Below are positions 45,138 to 56,664 of a stretch of 64,000 nt of DNA, piece after piece. Under the pieces are notes generated by a model. That model worked only from the letters and a program-made list of their open reading frames with translations, did not search any database and was not told where the DNA came from. The stretch spans positions 1-64,000 of the forward strand of contig KQ964275.1 of the NCBI GenBank assembly GCA_001566295.1, read 5' to 3'. Made by a program: the position numbers and the translations under genes. This DNA comes from Microdochium bolleyi (taxonomy: Eukaryota > Ascomycota > Sordariomycetes > Xylariales > Microdochiaceae). Numbering within the stretch: position 1 is the first letter of the stretch; the number at the start of each line of letters is the position of its first letter.

Positions 45138-46738
45138 GGTGATGGGCTTTCTGCTTGCCGAGATGCTGGACGAGGGTGACCACACCCGCCCGAGTAGGGC
45201 CAACCTCTCGGTATCTTATATTGCAAAGCAGTAATCTTATATTGCAAGATACTATTCTTGTCCAAGTCAGCCTTCGGACATAATGTACAGGGGCCACTGC
45301 TAGTTGGGGTCTATAAGGCGTCCGAGCAGGTGTAGCGTCCCCTGCTGCAGGTCCAGAGCGGGACGGAACCGGCGCCGTGTCTAGTTTGCCCGGTCTAGGG
45401 GCTTCTCATCCCTCCTGTAGAGCACGAACGTGCGATCTCGTCTGCCCTGGAGCTGCTCCAGAACGGCACTCAGCTAAGTTGCTCATGGCCCCTTACATCG
45501 TTTTGCGTGAGCACAACTTGGGGACCACGTCGCCCGTCTTTCGGAGTCATCGTGTGGGCATCTCTGTGATTCATGGCAGGCACAAATGATCACAAAACTA
45601 GACATATCTCGCCCCTACTCCCCTGCTCAGGCCCCATAAATGCTGACGACAGCTGAATCCCTCGACAAACCCCACCAATCAATGCCATCCACAAGCAAAC
45701 ATGCCTGACCCCGGCTGCAGTACCCCGTCAGCATGGCGACAGGGGTATCGAGCCTGGCGAGGCGACCCATGGTAAAACTGGCGCATAACCACCTCGAGGA
45801 TCACACAAATGCGCCAGTTTTTGGATGGGATGCCTCGCCCGGATTGGAACCAGCTACCGCAGGTTGTTCGTTCACGGCTCAGGAATAGCTACAGAACCCA
45901 CCCTGCATGCAACCAAGATGGCGCGTCCACCCAGACGACCTTGTCTCCCGGCACGGAAACCAACTTTCTTGTGAACGGACCCCTCCACTTTCTCAGCTCG
46001 CAAAGCAATCAGTCATATGGCTTTTCTCCATCAGATCCTTACCTAGTCGGTCTATTGTAGATCCTTTGCGATTTAGCTAATTTGTCAAGAGCATACGTAC
46101 CATGCAGCAACCCTCCAGGTCAATCCGCCTTCTTGTAGCAAGCTGCGAAATGGAGGGTTTAGCTATTCCAAAAAGCAAAATAAAACTCGTCGTGCTGTCG
46201 ACGCGACAAAAATGCAAAAACGTACAACACCGGGGATTCGCTGGTCGTCACCGACCCAACTACTGATCCGGCGGTATCGAGCTTGTGTACAGGGGAGCGG
46301 ACGGGACCCTCAATTTTCTCGATCCTATGGTCGTACGTGAAAGTTAGAGGTCTTTAAAACGTTCTATATAGGCGAAAATTGATGCTGTGTTGCTGCTTTC
46401 ATACTCTGAGTTCCAGCCCCAAGGAACACATGACGCGCTTGCCGGCGCCCTGAGGGAGTGTTTCGCACCCCGTGGTGGAAATAGTGCGGCCTTTGGTGAC
46501 TCATCGTCGTAAGGACCTGAAGGTCTGTGGCATATGGCTCCAGTCGTTCAAGACATACTGCACGCCTTATACATTAACAACCATTATTGATAGTATTCAA
46601 CTACAGGCCAAGTAAAGCAGTATCTGCACTCAAAAGGAAACATCCGTAACAGGGCGCCAATTGCCCTCTTTGGCATCTATGTCTGTGTAACCAAGTACTG
46701 TACTAGCCCTCAAGCAATATCTTCGAGACCTCTCCACA
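45138..46738. other. Intergenic, AT-richer region with one hairpin
   Basis: About 1.6 kb without a supported ORF. Composition shifts toward AT between about 46070 and 46700. The imperfect hairpin at 45753-45842 lies in it. Confidence 0.5.
45753..45842. repeat. Long imperfect inverted repeat (34-nt arms, 22-nt loop)
   Basis: Arms at 45753-45786 and 45809-45842 match in 28 of 34 positions; the inner 13 (AAAACTGGCGCAT and its complement) are perfect. The mismatches sit in short internal bulges. RNA from either strand would fold into a stable hairpin. It lies in a gene-free stretch. Confidence 0.75.
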
Positions 46739-47940
46739 TCAGATGTTGGACGAGATGCCTGGATGCACGCGCTCCAGCTTCACCAGCACTTCCTCCAGGA
46801 AGCTCTTCTGAATTCCCTGTCCCCAGCGGCTGGTGACGTGCCGGGCTGGGCTATCACAACAGATTCAAGTCAGTATCATGTCTCGCTCAACGTCTCCACG
46901 GAGCATGCTGCTCGAGGATCATTGACTCACATCTCGACCTTGCAGTCCGACAGATACTGCCCATTCGTCTCCGGTCCCGCCAGCAGCCCGTGCACGAGCG
47001 TGCGGGCCCCTTCCTCGGCGGAACGAGCCATGATCTTCTCAAACACCTGGAACGCCTTGCTGTCCGGGTTTTCGCGGTGGAGGTCCGACTTGCAAAAACT
47101 CGGGTTTGGCGTGTTGATGATGACGCCGCTGCTGCCGCTGTGGCCGCCAGCTGTACCTTGCCGGGCAGCGAGCTCCCGCACGGCGTACAGCACGAGGAGC
47201 TTGCTCAGGGGATATCGGCCCGCCATGTCTGCCTTTGCCGGGTCGTTGAGCCGGTCGATGATGGGGGTTGTCATCGTCTTGCCTTCTTTGGTCTCTGTGG
47301 CAGCCGTGGCAGCACTGGCTACGAGCTCGGCTGTGGGCGCGGCGTAATGCAGCGCGCTGTTGGGAATGGCAAATCTGCTTGCAAACCCGGTACGCTCTGC
47401 TGAGCCTCGCATCTGTGGAAGCAGCAGGAGGTATAGGTATAGCGTACAGAGCACGTTGACCTGTAATGTACGTTCGACCTTGTCGTTCCCGCAGTCTCGA
47501 TCGCCGGGGATCACCGAGTTTGAGTAGTCGAACTTAGTCGTCATGATACCTGCGTTGGCGAGCACTCCGTCGAGACGGTCTAGATCTGAGGCGCAGCGGC
47601 CTGCAAAGGCCTTGACCGAGGCGTAGCTGTCCATGTCCAGCTGCCAGACCTCGATCACGATAGTGTGGTCCTTCGACCGCCAGTCATTCGAGGCAATGGC
47701 GTCCAGAATCTTGTGTCTGGCGTCCTCGCCCTTGGACAATGTGCGGACTGCGAGGATGAGCCTCCCTACGCCAACTCGGGCTAGGTGAAGGCATGCTTCG
47801 AATCCCAGGCCGCTGTTGGCACCCGTGATGACGTAGGTGTGGTCTGCGAAGGAGTCATCCGAGGCTGGGATCGGCAGCGTCACGCAGAATTTGCCGTTGA
47901 TTACGGTCTTGGCAGCGTAGAGGCCGGAGAAGACAGACAT
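46739..47940 (-). CDS. Short-chain dehydrogenase/reductase
   Basis: Two exons, 47940-46931 and 46850-46739, with an 80-base intron; 373 residues. The last exon adds GIQKSFLEEVLVKLERVHPGI, a normal SDR tail. TGANSGLG (near residue 40) is the cofactor-binding Gly motif, LANAGIM the NAG motif, and YPLSKLL the catalytic YxxxK. GRLILAVR, after the second strand, has a basic residue that would favour NADP(H). This is the retinol-dehydrogenase/WW-oxidoreductase-like branch often seen in fungal secondary metabolism. The active-site Ser region (IPNSALHYAAP) precedes the YxxxK further than usual because of an insert. The gene is divergently transcribed from a Zn2Cys6 regulator 410 bases away. Confidence 0.9.
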
Positions 47941-48350
47941 GTTTTATTATGCTTGGGAAGGGATGAAAGGAAGCTGATATGAGTTGCCGGACGATATGTT
48001 GTGTGCATGTAGTGATGATGCCTTGACGGACCCAGGAGGGATCTTGGCGAGGCCATGGTGGACTTTTATGCTCGGGGCTTTCACGAGTAAGCCACGGTGA
48101 TCATCTGGCGGAGTCAATAAGTCCATGACCTCGCCGAGACAGCAGCATGCTCAGGCAAGTGTGAACTTACGAGCGAAGGGAGAGCGGTGACTAAGCGGGC
48201 ATGAGACAGAAGCCGGGGTGGAGTGCGGAGATATTATCCCCGCGTCCGCCCTCCGTGCTGACGGACTTCGCGAGCCATGATGAGTCCACTCTCCCCACAC
48301 TGCTTTCTCCGGACATACGCTGCTCGAGCGGACAAACGACAAAGTGCGCA
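47941..48350. promoter_or_regulatory. Bidirectional promoter between SDR and Zn2Cys6 genes
   Basis: 410 bases between two divergent start codons. It holds an everted CCG-N6-CGG at 48253-48264, a spacing used by some zinc-cluster proteins. The link is inferred; such triplets are common in GC-rich DNA. Confidence 0.45.
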
Positions 48351-50858
48351 ATGGAGGTAGACAGCATCGCCCTCAGGACGGAGAAGCGGAACAGGCCGCC
48401 CATCTCCTGCGAGCCATGTCGGAGTCGAAAGTACGCAGGTGGCTCGCCGCTCAGCGTTGGCATGCACCGCACTCTTGCGGTCCTGAGAATCAAGAGCTGA
48501 CGAGGTTCAATTACAGACTGAAATGCAACCGGAACCTGCCGTGCGAGTCGTGTGTGCGACGCGGCAAGACAATGTCCTGCACATACGCCAGCAACGCAAT
48601 CCGAGGCGGCAGCAAGGCTGGAAAGAAAACCAAGCCGAGAGATCTCAACGACAGACTTGCGTCGCTCGAGAGTCTGGTATCTTCTTTCTTGTCACAGTCC
48701 AGTGGTGCACCGACACAATTGAGCACCAGCCTGCATTCTGTAAACGAAGCCGCGGTTGTCACCCCTGACTTAGGCAGCACGGTCGAGCACCTGCGCAGGG
48801 CGGCGATCTCCATCGAGGCAATGGCGGACGACGTGCCAGATGCCAGACAGCGAGCAGACAATCACATTGATCCCAGTCACTGGCTGTCCATCCTCGACGA
48901 TATCAAGGAAGTTCGTGAGCATCTTGCGAGTACAGTCGTCGAGTCCGCCTCACCGTCCACGCAGCCCTCGACAAACGAAAACCCAGACTACAGCAGTCGT
49001 GACACTGGCGGCTCGGATCCAAGTCTTGTCCTTGGGGCTGGGCATACACCATCGACACTTGGCGAGATCATAGCACGGTTGCCAGCGAGATCAGTCTGCG
49101 ATATGCTGCTGTCGTGGTACTTTAACTCTCAATTCATGGTCCTTGGGGTGGTTCACCCAGCCAAGTTCCAGAGCGAGGTTTGTGACACCGATCCAGAGAC
49201 TACCAGCCGGGCCGCGACACTGACGACTTCTGAGCAGTATGAACAGTTCTGGGCATCTCCGGCCACTACATCGCCACTATGGATCGCTCTGCTCTTTGCA
49301 ATCTTGAGCATCACCTGCTGCCGGCGGCAGATCTCCGGGCTCGCCTGGGGCGACGGCGAGATGCCCACCGTGGAAACCCTTCAATGGAGCACGCTGCAGT
49401 GCCTGGTTCTAGGCCGGTACGCCACTGCGAAAGCCCATGCGCTTGAGGCCTTTGTCTTGCATCTGCAGAGCACCTTCATGAGCCACAATATTGCGTGCGC
49501 CTCCTCGGCACGGATCGTTGGCAACGACAACAACACGGCCCTGACAGAGGCGTGGTTCCTCATGGGAACAATCATCCGCCTGGCCTTGCGGCTGGGCTAC
49601 CACCGGGAAGAGAAGAATGCCAGCAGCAGCCCCTTTGACGCTGAGATGCGCCGCCGCGTATGGCTGAACGTTTTCCAGATTGACGCCCTGCTGTCTTTCC
49701 AGATCGGTCTGCCTAGCATGATCCCACAGGATGCCTGCACCACAACCGTCCCTCGAAACCTTGAGTACAGCGACCTCGCACCTGATATGGATATGCTGCC
49801 GCCGAGCAGGCCACTGACCCAGTACACGCCGATGCTGTACACGATTGTCAAGGCGAGCGTGATGGCCGTGTTCAAGAAGATCACCACGTTCGTTATGGTA
49901 AGAGAAGGGGTCGGTAGTGATGCAAGGGAGAGCGCGCTCAGTGAACAGACGCGAGCGCTCGATGTCGAGATGAGGAGTGCATACGCGCAAGTACCCGAGA
50001 TTATGCGCGCGCGGGACGTGGGCAGGAGCGGGATCATGGACAACGCCTGTCTGATCTGCCAGCGGGCAACGATCGAGATTCTGCATCTCAAAGGGCTGGT
50101 TGTGCTGCACCGGCGGTATGTCACATACCACGCCGATGGAGGGGGATCTTCGTCATCACACAACGTCTTCCGCCAGGCCTGCGTCTCCGCGGCCCTCGCC
50201 ATCCTTGCCCGCCAGGCTGATCTACATTCCGCGTGCAGTTCCGGAGGCCGGCTGTACGAAGACCGCTGGATCGCCATGGTCTCCGTGCCCATCAGCGACT
50301 ACCTCCTCGCTGCCATGGTGGTCTGTCTTGATCTTTCGGTGCACCTGCGTGGTGCAGATGATGACAGAGACGGTGGACTGAGGGTCCGCGAGTACGGGGC
50401 ACTCCAGACCTCGCAGAGGATATACGCGGCATCCAGCTGGGCCTCTCCTGATGCCAAAGTTGCATCGCAGGTGTTGACCCTGATGGTTCGCAAGGTCGTC
50501 GAGAGCGATGCCAAAGGGAGTGGCAGAAGTGAACAAAACTCTTCAGAGAAGAGCCGCGAGGATGCGTTCTACACGACATCGACGTCCACCATGGCCTGGG
50601 ACGTGAGTTCGCAACTGATTGAAGATGAGCCCGAGATGTTGTTGTGTGACCCGCCCGAGCTGTCGTACGCACTACCGATGTCGCTCATGATTGACGGGTC
50701 AGAGAGTATCGACTGGGTAAGTTTTTGTTCTTCTTCGTCAGCTGGCCACTCAAATCGAACAGCCACTAACTTTGAGTGTCTGAATGCAGGGCCTGCTCGA
50801 TCAATACCTCCAGAACATCGACCCGTTTGTCCAGGATCAGCAGCCTGACGTAAGCTGA
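48351..50858 (+). CDS. Zn2Cys6 transcription factor with fungal-specific TF domain
   Basis: Three exons: 48351-48430, 48517-50716 and 50790-50858; 782 residues. The first intron falls inside the zinc cluster. The spliced motif has Cys at 20, 23, 30, 36, 39 and 48 (C-x2-C-x6-C-x5-C-x2-C-x8-C), preceded by a basic stretch, as in Gal4-type DNA-binding domains. A short linker and coiled-coil (NDRLASLESLVSSFLS) follow for dimerisation. The middle homology region about 220-560 includes LSWYFNSQFMVLGVVHPAKF and FLMGTIIRLALRLGYHRE, the fungal_trans (PF04082) signature. It acts in the nucleus. Its neighbour SDR is divergent, so local regulation of that gene is plausible. Confidence 0.94.
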
Positions 50859-51238
50859 TGTGACACCATCTGACCACAAGGGTTCTCGATGGCTGCAACC
50901 CATATTAACCCCCAGGGATTCCTGCTCGGCCGCACTCGATGGGTCAGTTGAGCTGACATGAGCTGACGACTCGCTAGCCCCGACTAGAGTTCCGCCGGCT
51001 TGCACTGGTGTGTCTCACCCGCGGCCTCGGGAACACTTACATCACCCTGAAGCAGTTAGGTTTTCCCTTTTTGGGACCGTGGCGTCATGCCCCGTGAGGT
51101 TCCGACTCGGGATTGCTGTTCCGCGGGTACGACAAACTCTCCTTCCTCCCTCAATCCAGAAAATTCCCAGCTCGTCGGGTCCAGCACGTGTCTCCGCCGT
51201 TGCCGGAGCTGAGACATCCTCCAGAAGCACTACACATC
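50859..51238. promoter_or_regulatory. Upstream region of the F-box-like gene
   Basis: 380 bases between two plus-strand genes. No TATA box is evident. An in-frame open stretch runs upstream to 51113 without an ATG of its own. Confidence 0.4.
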
Positions 51239-53689
51239 ATGTCGACGATGCAATCAACGAGGCCACGCATCGGCCTTCTATCGCTACCTACAGAAGTGCT
51301 GGACTATATCATCCAGCTCCTGTCCAGCAATCTCCTCACACCTGCCAGCAGCGCTTCCAGCCACGATGCCCTCTTCACGCACGACAAAGACCCGCACGCC
51401 ATCGCTCGCGACAGGCGGAGGCGGGCTGCGCTCTCTCACGCCTGTCGGTCCTGCAAGAAGCTCGCATCAGTCGCGACGAGGCACCTGTACCGGTCTGTAA
51501 CAATTGCGCGGCGGGAACACTCCCTCACTTCTGGGGACAATCACGCATTCCATTTCAGTGCGGACTCAGCCGTGCTGCTCCTGCGCACGCTTGTAGAGGG
51601 CGGCGACAGGCTCAGGGGCCTGGTGGGCGATATCAGGAGCTTTTTGATCCTCAAGCAGGCACATACATACCGGCAGGCGTTCTGGCCAGTGCACGACCCA
51701 ACGATCGTGGCCAGCAGTTGGAGGCAGCTCGCACACGCGATTAGGACATCAGCCATAGACAGCGTCGCTGGGGACATCCTTCGGTACTGCGGACTGGTAA
51801 CAGCAGGCAGTCCGAACAGGCACGGCGTGGCAACGGTGTCCACAGATGCGGTACGCTCGCTGCCGGAGCGCATCATCGCGGCGATTCTGCTACTATGTTA
51901 CAACGTGCGCTTCGCCACGCTGGCCTGCCCGCCGTGGGACACGCAGGTCCCGACCATCCACGCTCGCTACACAGTGCTGAACCAGCTGGTTCGCGGGGTA
52001 GTGGACGCGCAGGAGACCGGCCTCACTCTGCTCAGAGACACGTGGACGACACAGCCACTCCGCCACCTGCAGGTCGTGACGTTTACCGGCATGCAGGGAC
52101 TCACACGGAGCCGTGTCAACGAGCTATACACGCACGACGGTTTCGCAAGAGGCTATCTTGCCCGCGGGGACGCCTGCACGGCATTGGCCCGTGTGCCGAG
52201 CGTGACGGAAGTCAGTAGTCATGGCACGGTGGGAGGGTGGGAGCATCTTCTCGCGCCGGACTCTCCGCCAGCGTATACACGACTGCCATCTCCGCCTCCA
52301 GATGGCCCAGAAGAAGATGACGTGGCAGATCGAAAATGCAAGCCAGCACTCTACAAGAGCCTGCGCATCGGCTCGGCCTCCCTCAACACGGCTCTCGAAG
52401 CCCTCAACGCCGAAGGAGTCCACACTCACACCAATAACAGCGGGATCGCCTGTACCTACCGGATACAACCGCACACCATCCAGGAACTCGTCCTCTTCCA
52501 GTCCACGATCCATGACGCTCCCATCTCCCGCAACGACGCGCCATTGGATATCGACCTATGCAACAGAGCATTGGCCGGACACGCACGCTCGCTCAAGGCG
52601 CTCGACATGATGACGTGCTGGGATCTCGTGTCTGCACCTGAGCCATCAGCTCCTGATATGATGGACCCATTGCTTGCGCAGGTACAGGAACAGCAGCAGG
52701 CTCGGACGCCAGGGCCGCCCAGACCGATGCGCAGCCTGGCACTGTTGGACAGACTCGAAGTGCTGCGCATACCCCTGCCCCTCATAGCGACAAATCTTGA
52801 TCTGTGGCGGTTCTACGGCATGCTGGGGGTAGACATCATCGCCGCTGTAACCAACTCCCGAAACCACTGCCCGCCCGACGAGGGCATGATTGGTGACGAT
52901 GACGACTCCAGAGACTTGCTGAGTACCAGATATGAAACCGAAAACGAACCACAAACCAGCAGCAGCACCGGGGCATTGACGTGTGACGATGTCCCGTTCC
53001 TGCGGTGCCTTCCGCGCTCGCTCAAGGTCTTGCGGATCGCTGACTACTACTTCCTCCCACACTCCCCATACTGGGCAAGACAAGGGGAGTATGGCTCTGG
53101 TTATGGGGTCCCCAGTTTCAACAGCTACAAGGACGCTGATGCCACTGCTTCTGCTCTGGCCATCGGAGTAGGGCACACGACCTGCTCAAGGAGAAACAGT
53201 AGCTCTAGCAGCCCGGGTGACAGCGATGATGACGACGACTACGGAGCAGATAGTGGCGGAGATGGCTGGACTGCAGCCACAGCAGCTGGGCCATCAACAG
53301 CAGATTCAGTGTCAAGGGAGGCGTCGACGACGCTGCCACTCTCACCATCACTTTCCTTTGCCAGTACAGCACCTGGCAGCAGCAACCAGGCAGACGAAAA
53401 CGACCCGACGCGCGAGTTTACGCACAAGTACCTCCTGCCCCTGGCCCTGCGGCGGTTCGCGGGGGTATGTCGACAGACGCACCCGCACCTCACAAGCGTC
53501 GTAGTCGATACGATGCCTATGCTGAGATATATGCCTCTGCTCTCTGGCAATGACAGAGCGGTGCCGATCGACTGGCTCGTTCGGGGTGGAACTGAGATCA
53601 GGGAGATGTTTGCTGCCGAGGGGGTGCGCTTCGAGGCCGTGTATGATCCGGAAAATGCTGGAAAGATGGAATTCGGGGTTGGCTATTGA
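51239..53689 (+). CDS. F-box-like protein, 816 residues
   Basis: Single exon from the ATG at 51239. LLSLPTEVLDYIIQLL (about residues 14-29) is an F-box-like motif, followed by SHACRSCKKLASVATRHLYRSV, which continues the fold. The remainder has scattered Leu-rich stretches (SLRIGSASLNTALEAL, LALLDRLEVLRIPLPLI, FLRCLPRSLKVLRIADYYF) that suggest a degenerate LRR region, then a disordered Ser/Asp segment (about 650-740). F-box proteins recruit substrates to SCF ubiquitin ligases through Skp1. No partner domain is obvious, so the target is unknown. The start is chosen because the motif lies close to it. Confidence 0.82.
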   Translation: MSTMQSTRPRIGLLSLPTEVLDYIIQLLSSNLLTPASSASSHDALFTHDKDPHAIARDRRRRAALSHACRSCKKLASVATRHLYRSVTIARREHSLTSGDNHAFHFSADSAVLLLRTLVEGGDRLRGLVGDIRSFLILKQAHTYRQAFWPVHDPTIVASSWRQLAHAIRTSAIDSVAGDILRYCGLVTAGSPNRHGVATVSTDAVRSLPERIIAAILLLCYNVRFATLACPPWDTQVPTIHARYTVLNQLVRGVVDAQETGLTLLRDTWTTQPLRHLQVVTFTGMQGLTRSRVNELYTHDGFARGYLARGDACTALARVPSVTEVSSHGTVGGWEHLLAPDSPPAYTRLPSPPPDGPEEDDVADRKCKPALYKSLRIGSASLNTALEALNAEGVHTHTNNSGIACTYRIQPHTIQELVLFQSTIHDAPISRNDAPLDIDLCNRALAGHARSLKALDMMTCWDLVSAPEPSAPDMMDPLLAQVQEQQQARTPGPPRPMRSLALLDRLEVLRIPLPLIATNLDLWRFYGMLGVDIIAAVTNSRNHCPPDEGMIGDDDDSRDLLSTRYETENEPQTSSSTGALTCDDVPFLRCLPRSLKVLRIADYYFLPHSPYWARQGEYGSGYGVPSFNSYKDADATASALAIGVGHTTCSRRNSSSSSPGDSDDDDDYGADSGGDGWTAATAAGPSTADSVSREASTTLPLSPSLSFASTAPGSSNQADENDPTREFTHKYLLPLALRRFAGVCRQTHPHLTSVVVDTMPMLRYMPLLSGNDRAVPIDWLVRGGTEIREMFAAEGVRFEAVYDPENAGKMEFGVGY

Positions 53690-55709
53690 ACGCGGCAGGA
53701 AGACCGGTTGAAGGTGGACGTGTGAGTACCAAGAGGTTTCGTTGGTGGCTGCTATCTGCGGAGCAAGAGCAGTTGCGATTTCTCTCAGCTCGACGCAGTC
53801 TATCGTGGCAAATTCAAGACGTCTTCCTGGCATTGGCTGACTCCCTCAGAACCGAAGCTGGTCTTGATAGTCCTCACCTTCGACTAGTCATAGTTCCCTG
53901 TTTCTGTCAGTCCGTCAGCCTGCAAGAAGCGATCGTATTCAAGGGGATGCAGCCTCGACATGGCCTAATCTCCGTGCTCTTGCATCTCGCAGTGCGAAAT
54001 GGAAGCGCGGAGATCTCGCGGCGTGCGGTGCAAGCAGATAGGGGGCTGACGCGCATTTCAACCTAGCGAGAGGGCGGAGGTTCTTGGAGAAGCCCGCTAT
54101 TGGCTAGGAGCACCGCCATGTCAGCATCGGCCTTGGTATTGTCCCGAAGTCGCAGACCCTTGGCAACCATACCCCGTATGTAGGAGCAAAGTCCTAGTCC
54201 ACCTTCAGCCCAGGATATGGTCGATCAGCACCGTGGTCAATGACAGGGGCTCGGAGGCCGGGGATCGCGGGGCAATTTGCTATAGTTTAACCTTCAGAAT
54301 ATGTTCAGGGTTCAGCGAGTCAGGACAATGAGTAGCGACCTGCATGTCCAGAGTGCTTTCGACAGTTGTCAGCTTTGGCCCCCGAAGCATCGGCGGCTGG
54401 CTGGGATGATGATCGCCGTTCCCAACACTGTGGAGATGCCCTGACCTTCTCGATTGTCTGCCTTAGGCAACTAAGAGCAATACATGTAAGTCAGTTTGTT
54501 GTGCTGCTAGGATCTGCACACAGTGAAACCTAGGACAAGGTCTTGCTATTACGTATTACAAAACCCGAGCATACACAACGAGCCGCTAGTCAACTCTGGG
54601 GGATCTCAAGCAAACGCGACCCGCTACCGGTGAGGTTCCGTCGTTGTGGGAAGAGTTCGCGGTCAAATGTCACAAGTTCAGGTCTGGATATCTTGGCTAA
54701 GCTATCCGGCAACAAAAGGAGGCTCAAGGGATACCAGGTACAATTTCAGCCACTTCCTCGTCGCTACCCCGATGGCAATTCGCAAAATGGAACAACTACA
54801 ACTTACAGGCACGCTGATCAATGCAGCTACCGCATGCAGATTGCAGAAGCAAAGCGCTTGCGGAGCCGAGTCCTGCGCGGTAGAGCCACTCTTGTCATTT
54901 CTGGCAGGTGTGCTCACGAATCCGTGCGCATGCATGGAATTGCTGCTATTCGAAACGCGGCTGTGCGCTGTGCCGGGTGGACCGTGGCCAAGTGCTGACA
55001 GCGATGGGTCCCCGTCCTTCTCGGGCCACCACGCCCGCGTGGAACAGACTGGGCACAGGCTTCACCTAGTACTATGTGTGTTTCGTGCTGTGGCTCGAGG
55101 CAGGCCGAGCAGAGCACACTGCGCTATTCGTTTGTCTAGGGCGTCAGGGACGAATGCCAAATGGTGAGGCCGTCGAGCCCACATGCCGAGTCCAGCAAGC
55201 ACAGCATGAGTCGTCGGACGGGGCTCCGTGAACATCGTCACAGCCAAGATGTAGAACACAGCGGAGAGGCTGGAGAAAGAAAAACAAGGTTTGCCAGGCT
55301 GCCAGGGGCAGGGGCAAGCGGAAGTGATTGATTGCCCGCGAGAACCAATGTGCAATGAGATGAGTCGACAAGCACAGCAGCCGCCCGCACTGCCCCTCGT
55401 GCAAGAAGCGGAGGGGCCGCCGTTTCGGCTTTATCTGGAAACGTGCAGGACCGGAGCCAGCCGCAGCACGCGGGGCCTGGGCATCATTTCCACAGCATTG
55501 GGGTTCTCCATGCTCTTGGGTTGGTGTGGAGCGGCACTAGCCGAGGTGCTGCACTTTCGCTTCGCGCCCGGTGCAAAAATGCAGGGCGCAGGACTTCCAG
55601 CACCTTTTAGTGTGACACAAGAGAGGCGGCGTTGTGTTGACAGTCGACTGCAAATCCAGGCCCCTGCTTGCTTCCGGCGGGTCGAGATTGCAATCACGTC
55701 AGGGGGATC

Positions 55710-55940
55710 ATGCGGCTCGGCCATTGGGCTTGCTCTGTAGCTCTGCTCTGTCTCGTCTGTACCTCACACGTCTCCCTTGCACTAATCGAGACGAGGTTTG
55801 CGGTCCCCAACTCTTCTCATCATGAGTCTGCATGGAGCAATGCCTTTGTGCAAGCACTTTCGCAGCCCGAGGCAGTATTGCCGGACAATGGTATTGTCAG
55901 ATATCAGATCGAAGCCACGCGGGGGATGCTCTATTGTTAG
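55710..55940 (+). CDS. Small ORF with signal-peptide-like N-terminus, uncertain
   Basis: 76 residues. MRLGHWACSVALLCLVCTS begins a hydrophobic leader with a possible cleavage after VSLA. The mature part is about 50 residues with one Cys near the end. I see no neighbouring exon that clearly extends it and no known family. It may be a small secreted protein, the 5' part of a spliced or decayed gene, or chance. Confidence 0.3.
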   Translation: MRLGHWACSVALLCLVCTSHVSLALIETRFAVPNSSHHESAWSNAFVQALSQPEAVLPDNGIVRYQIEATRGMLYC

Positions 55941-56465
55941 ACACAAATAGCGTGCTGCTGCGCCGCCGCTGGGGAACAGCGTAGTGGACAGCACAGAGTG
56001 GGTGACCTGCATCACGGCGGAGATAGCACTGGGCTGACAGCTGTCGGGCTTCAGCCGCGGCAGCGTGTTGGCGAATAGTCTTTGCGGACGTGCCACTGCT
56101 CGACACCCAACTGCTTTGTCTTTGGTTTCTTCTTCCCCTGACAAAGGACTGTGAGTCCTTGGACTCGGAGCTCCAGTGCCACACATCTGGGTCGTCTGGC
56201 CTGCATCCACAGCCAGCGTGCAGGGAGAGATGCAGGGGCAGCCATAGCCGCAGCCTTGTGGGCCAGTCATGGAGCCAATGCTGCCTACCAGATCGGCACT
56301 GTCGTCCTGTGCAGCGGAAATGAGCAGTCTTGGCAGGCTACGCACGATGCACTACAGGCCACAGCCGGCCACAGCAGATCCAGGGGTCCCCTGTAGATCC
56401 TCTCTCGGTGGGTAGACCATCGTGAAGTGCGAGCACACGCTCCGATCCATCATAGGCGAGCTGTG

Positions 56466-56472
56466 TATATAG
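56466..56472 (+). promoter_or_regulatory. TATA-like element of the metalloprotease gene
   Basis: TATATAG about 195 bases upstream of the start codon, followed by a pyrimidine-rich (CT) leader that is usual for highly expressed fungal genes. Confidence 0.45.
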
Positions 56473-56664
56473 TTTGCTCGCTCGCCGACAATGATTCCCC
56501 TTCTTGCCTCTCTTCCCTCCTTACCTTCACGGCCAGGACGACTATCCCAGTTGCTCTTTTCTAATATCTTCCTCTTTCCTCTCGTTCCCTGCTTTCGGGG
56601 TCGATTTCCTTCCGACACTCGCTTACAACAACACTCGCTCACTGTCGCATACACATTAATCAAC

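Larger units (their letters stand above)
53690..56664. other. Intergenic region, about 3 kb
   Basis: The longest gene-poor stretch of the window. It contains one weak secreted-like ORF (55710-55940) and the promoter of the metalloprotease gene. I see no repeats or RNA genes. Overlapping frames on both strands are not supported. Confidence 0.5.

Noticed and set aside
45809..45890. Possible minus-strand tRNA near the hairpin (GGTTCCAATCC looks like a T arm)
   Set aside because: No matching 5' acceptor strand, D arm or anticodon arm could be found.
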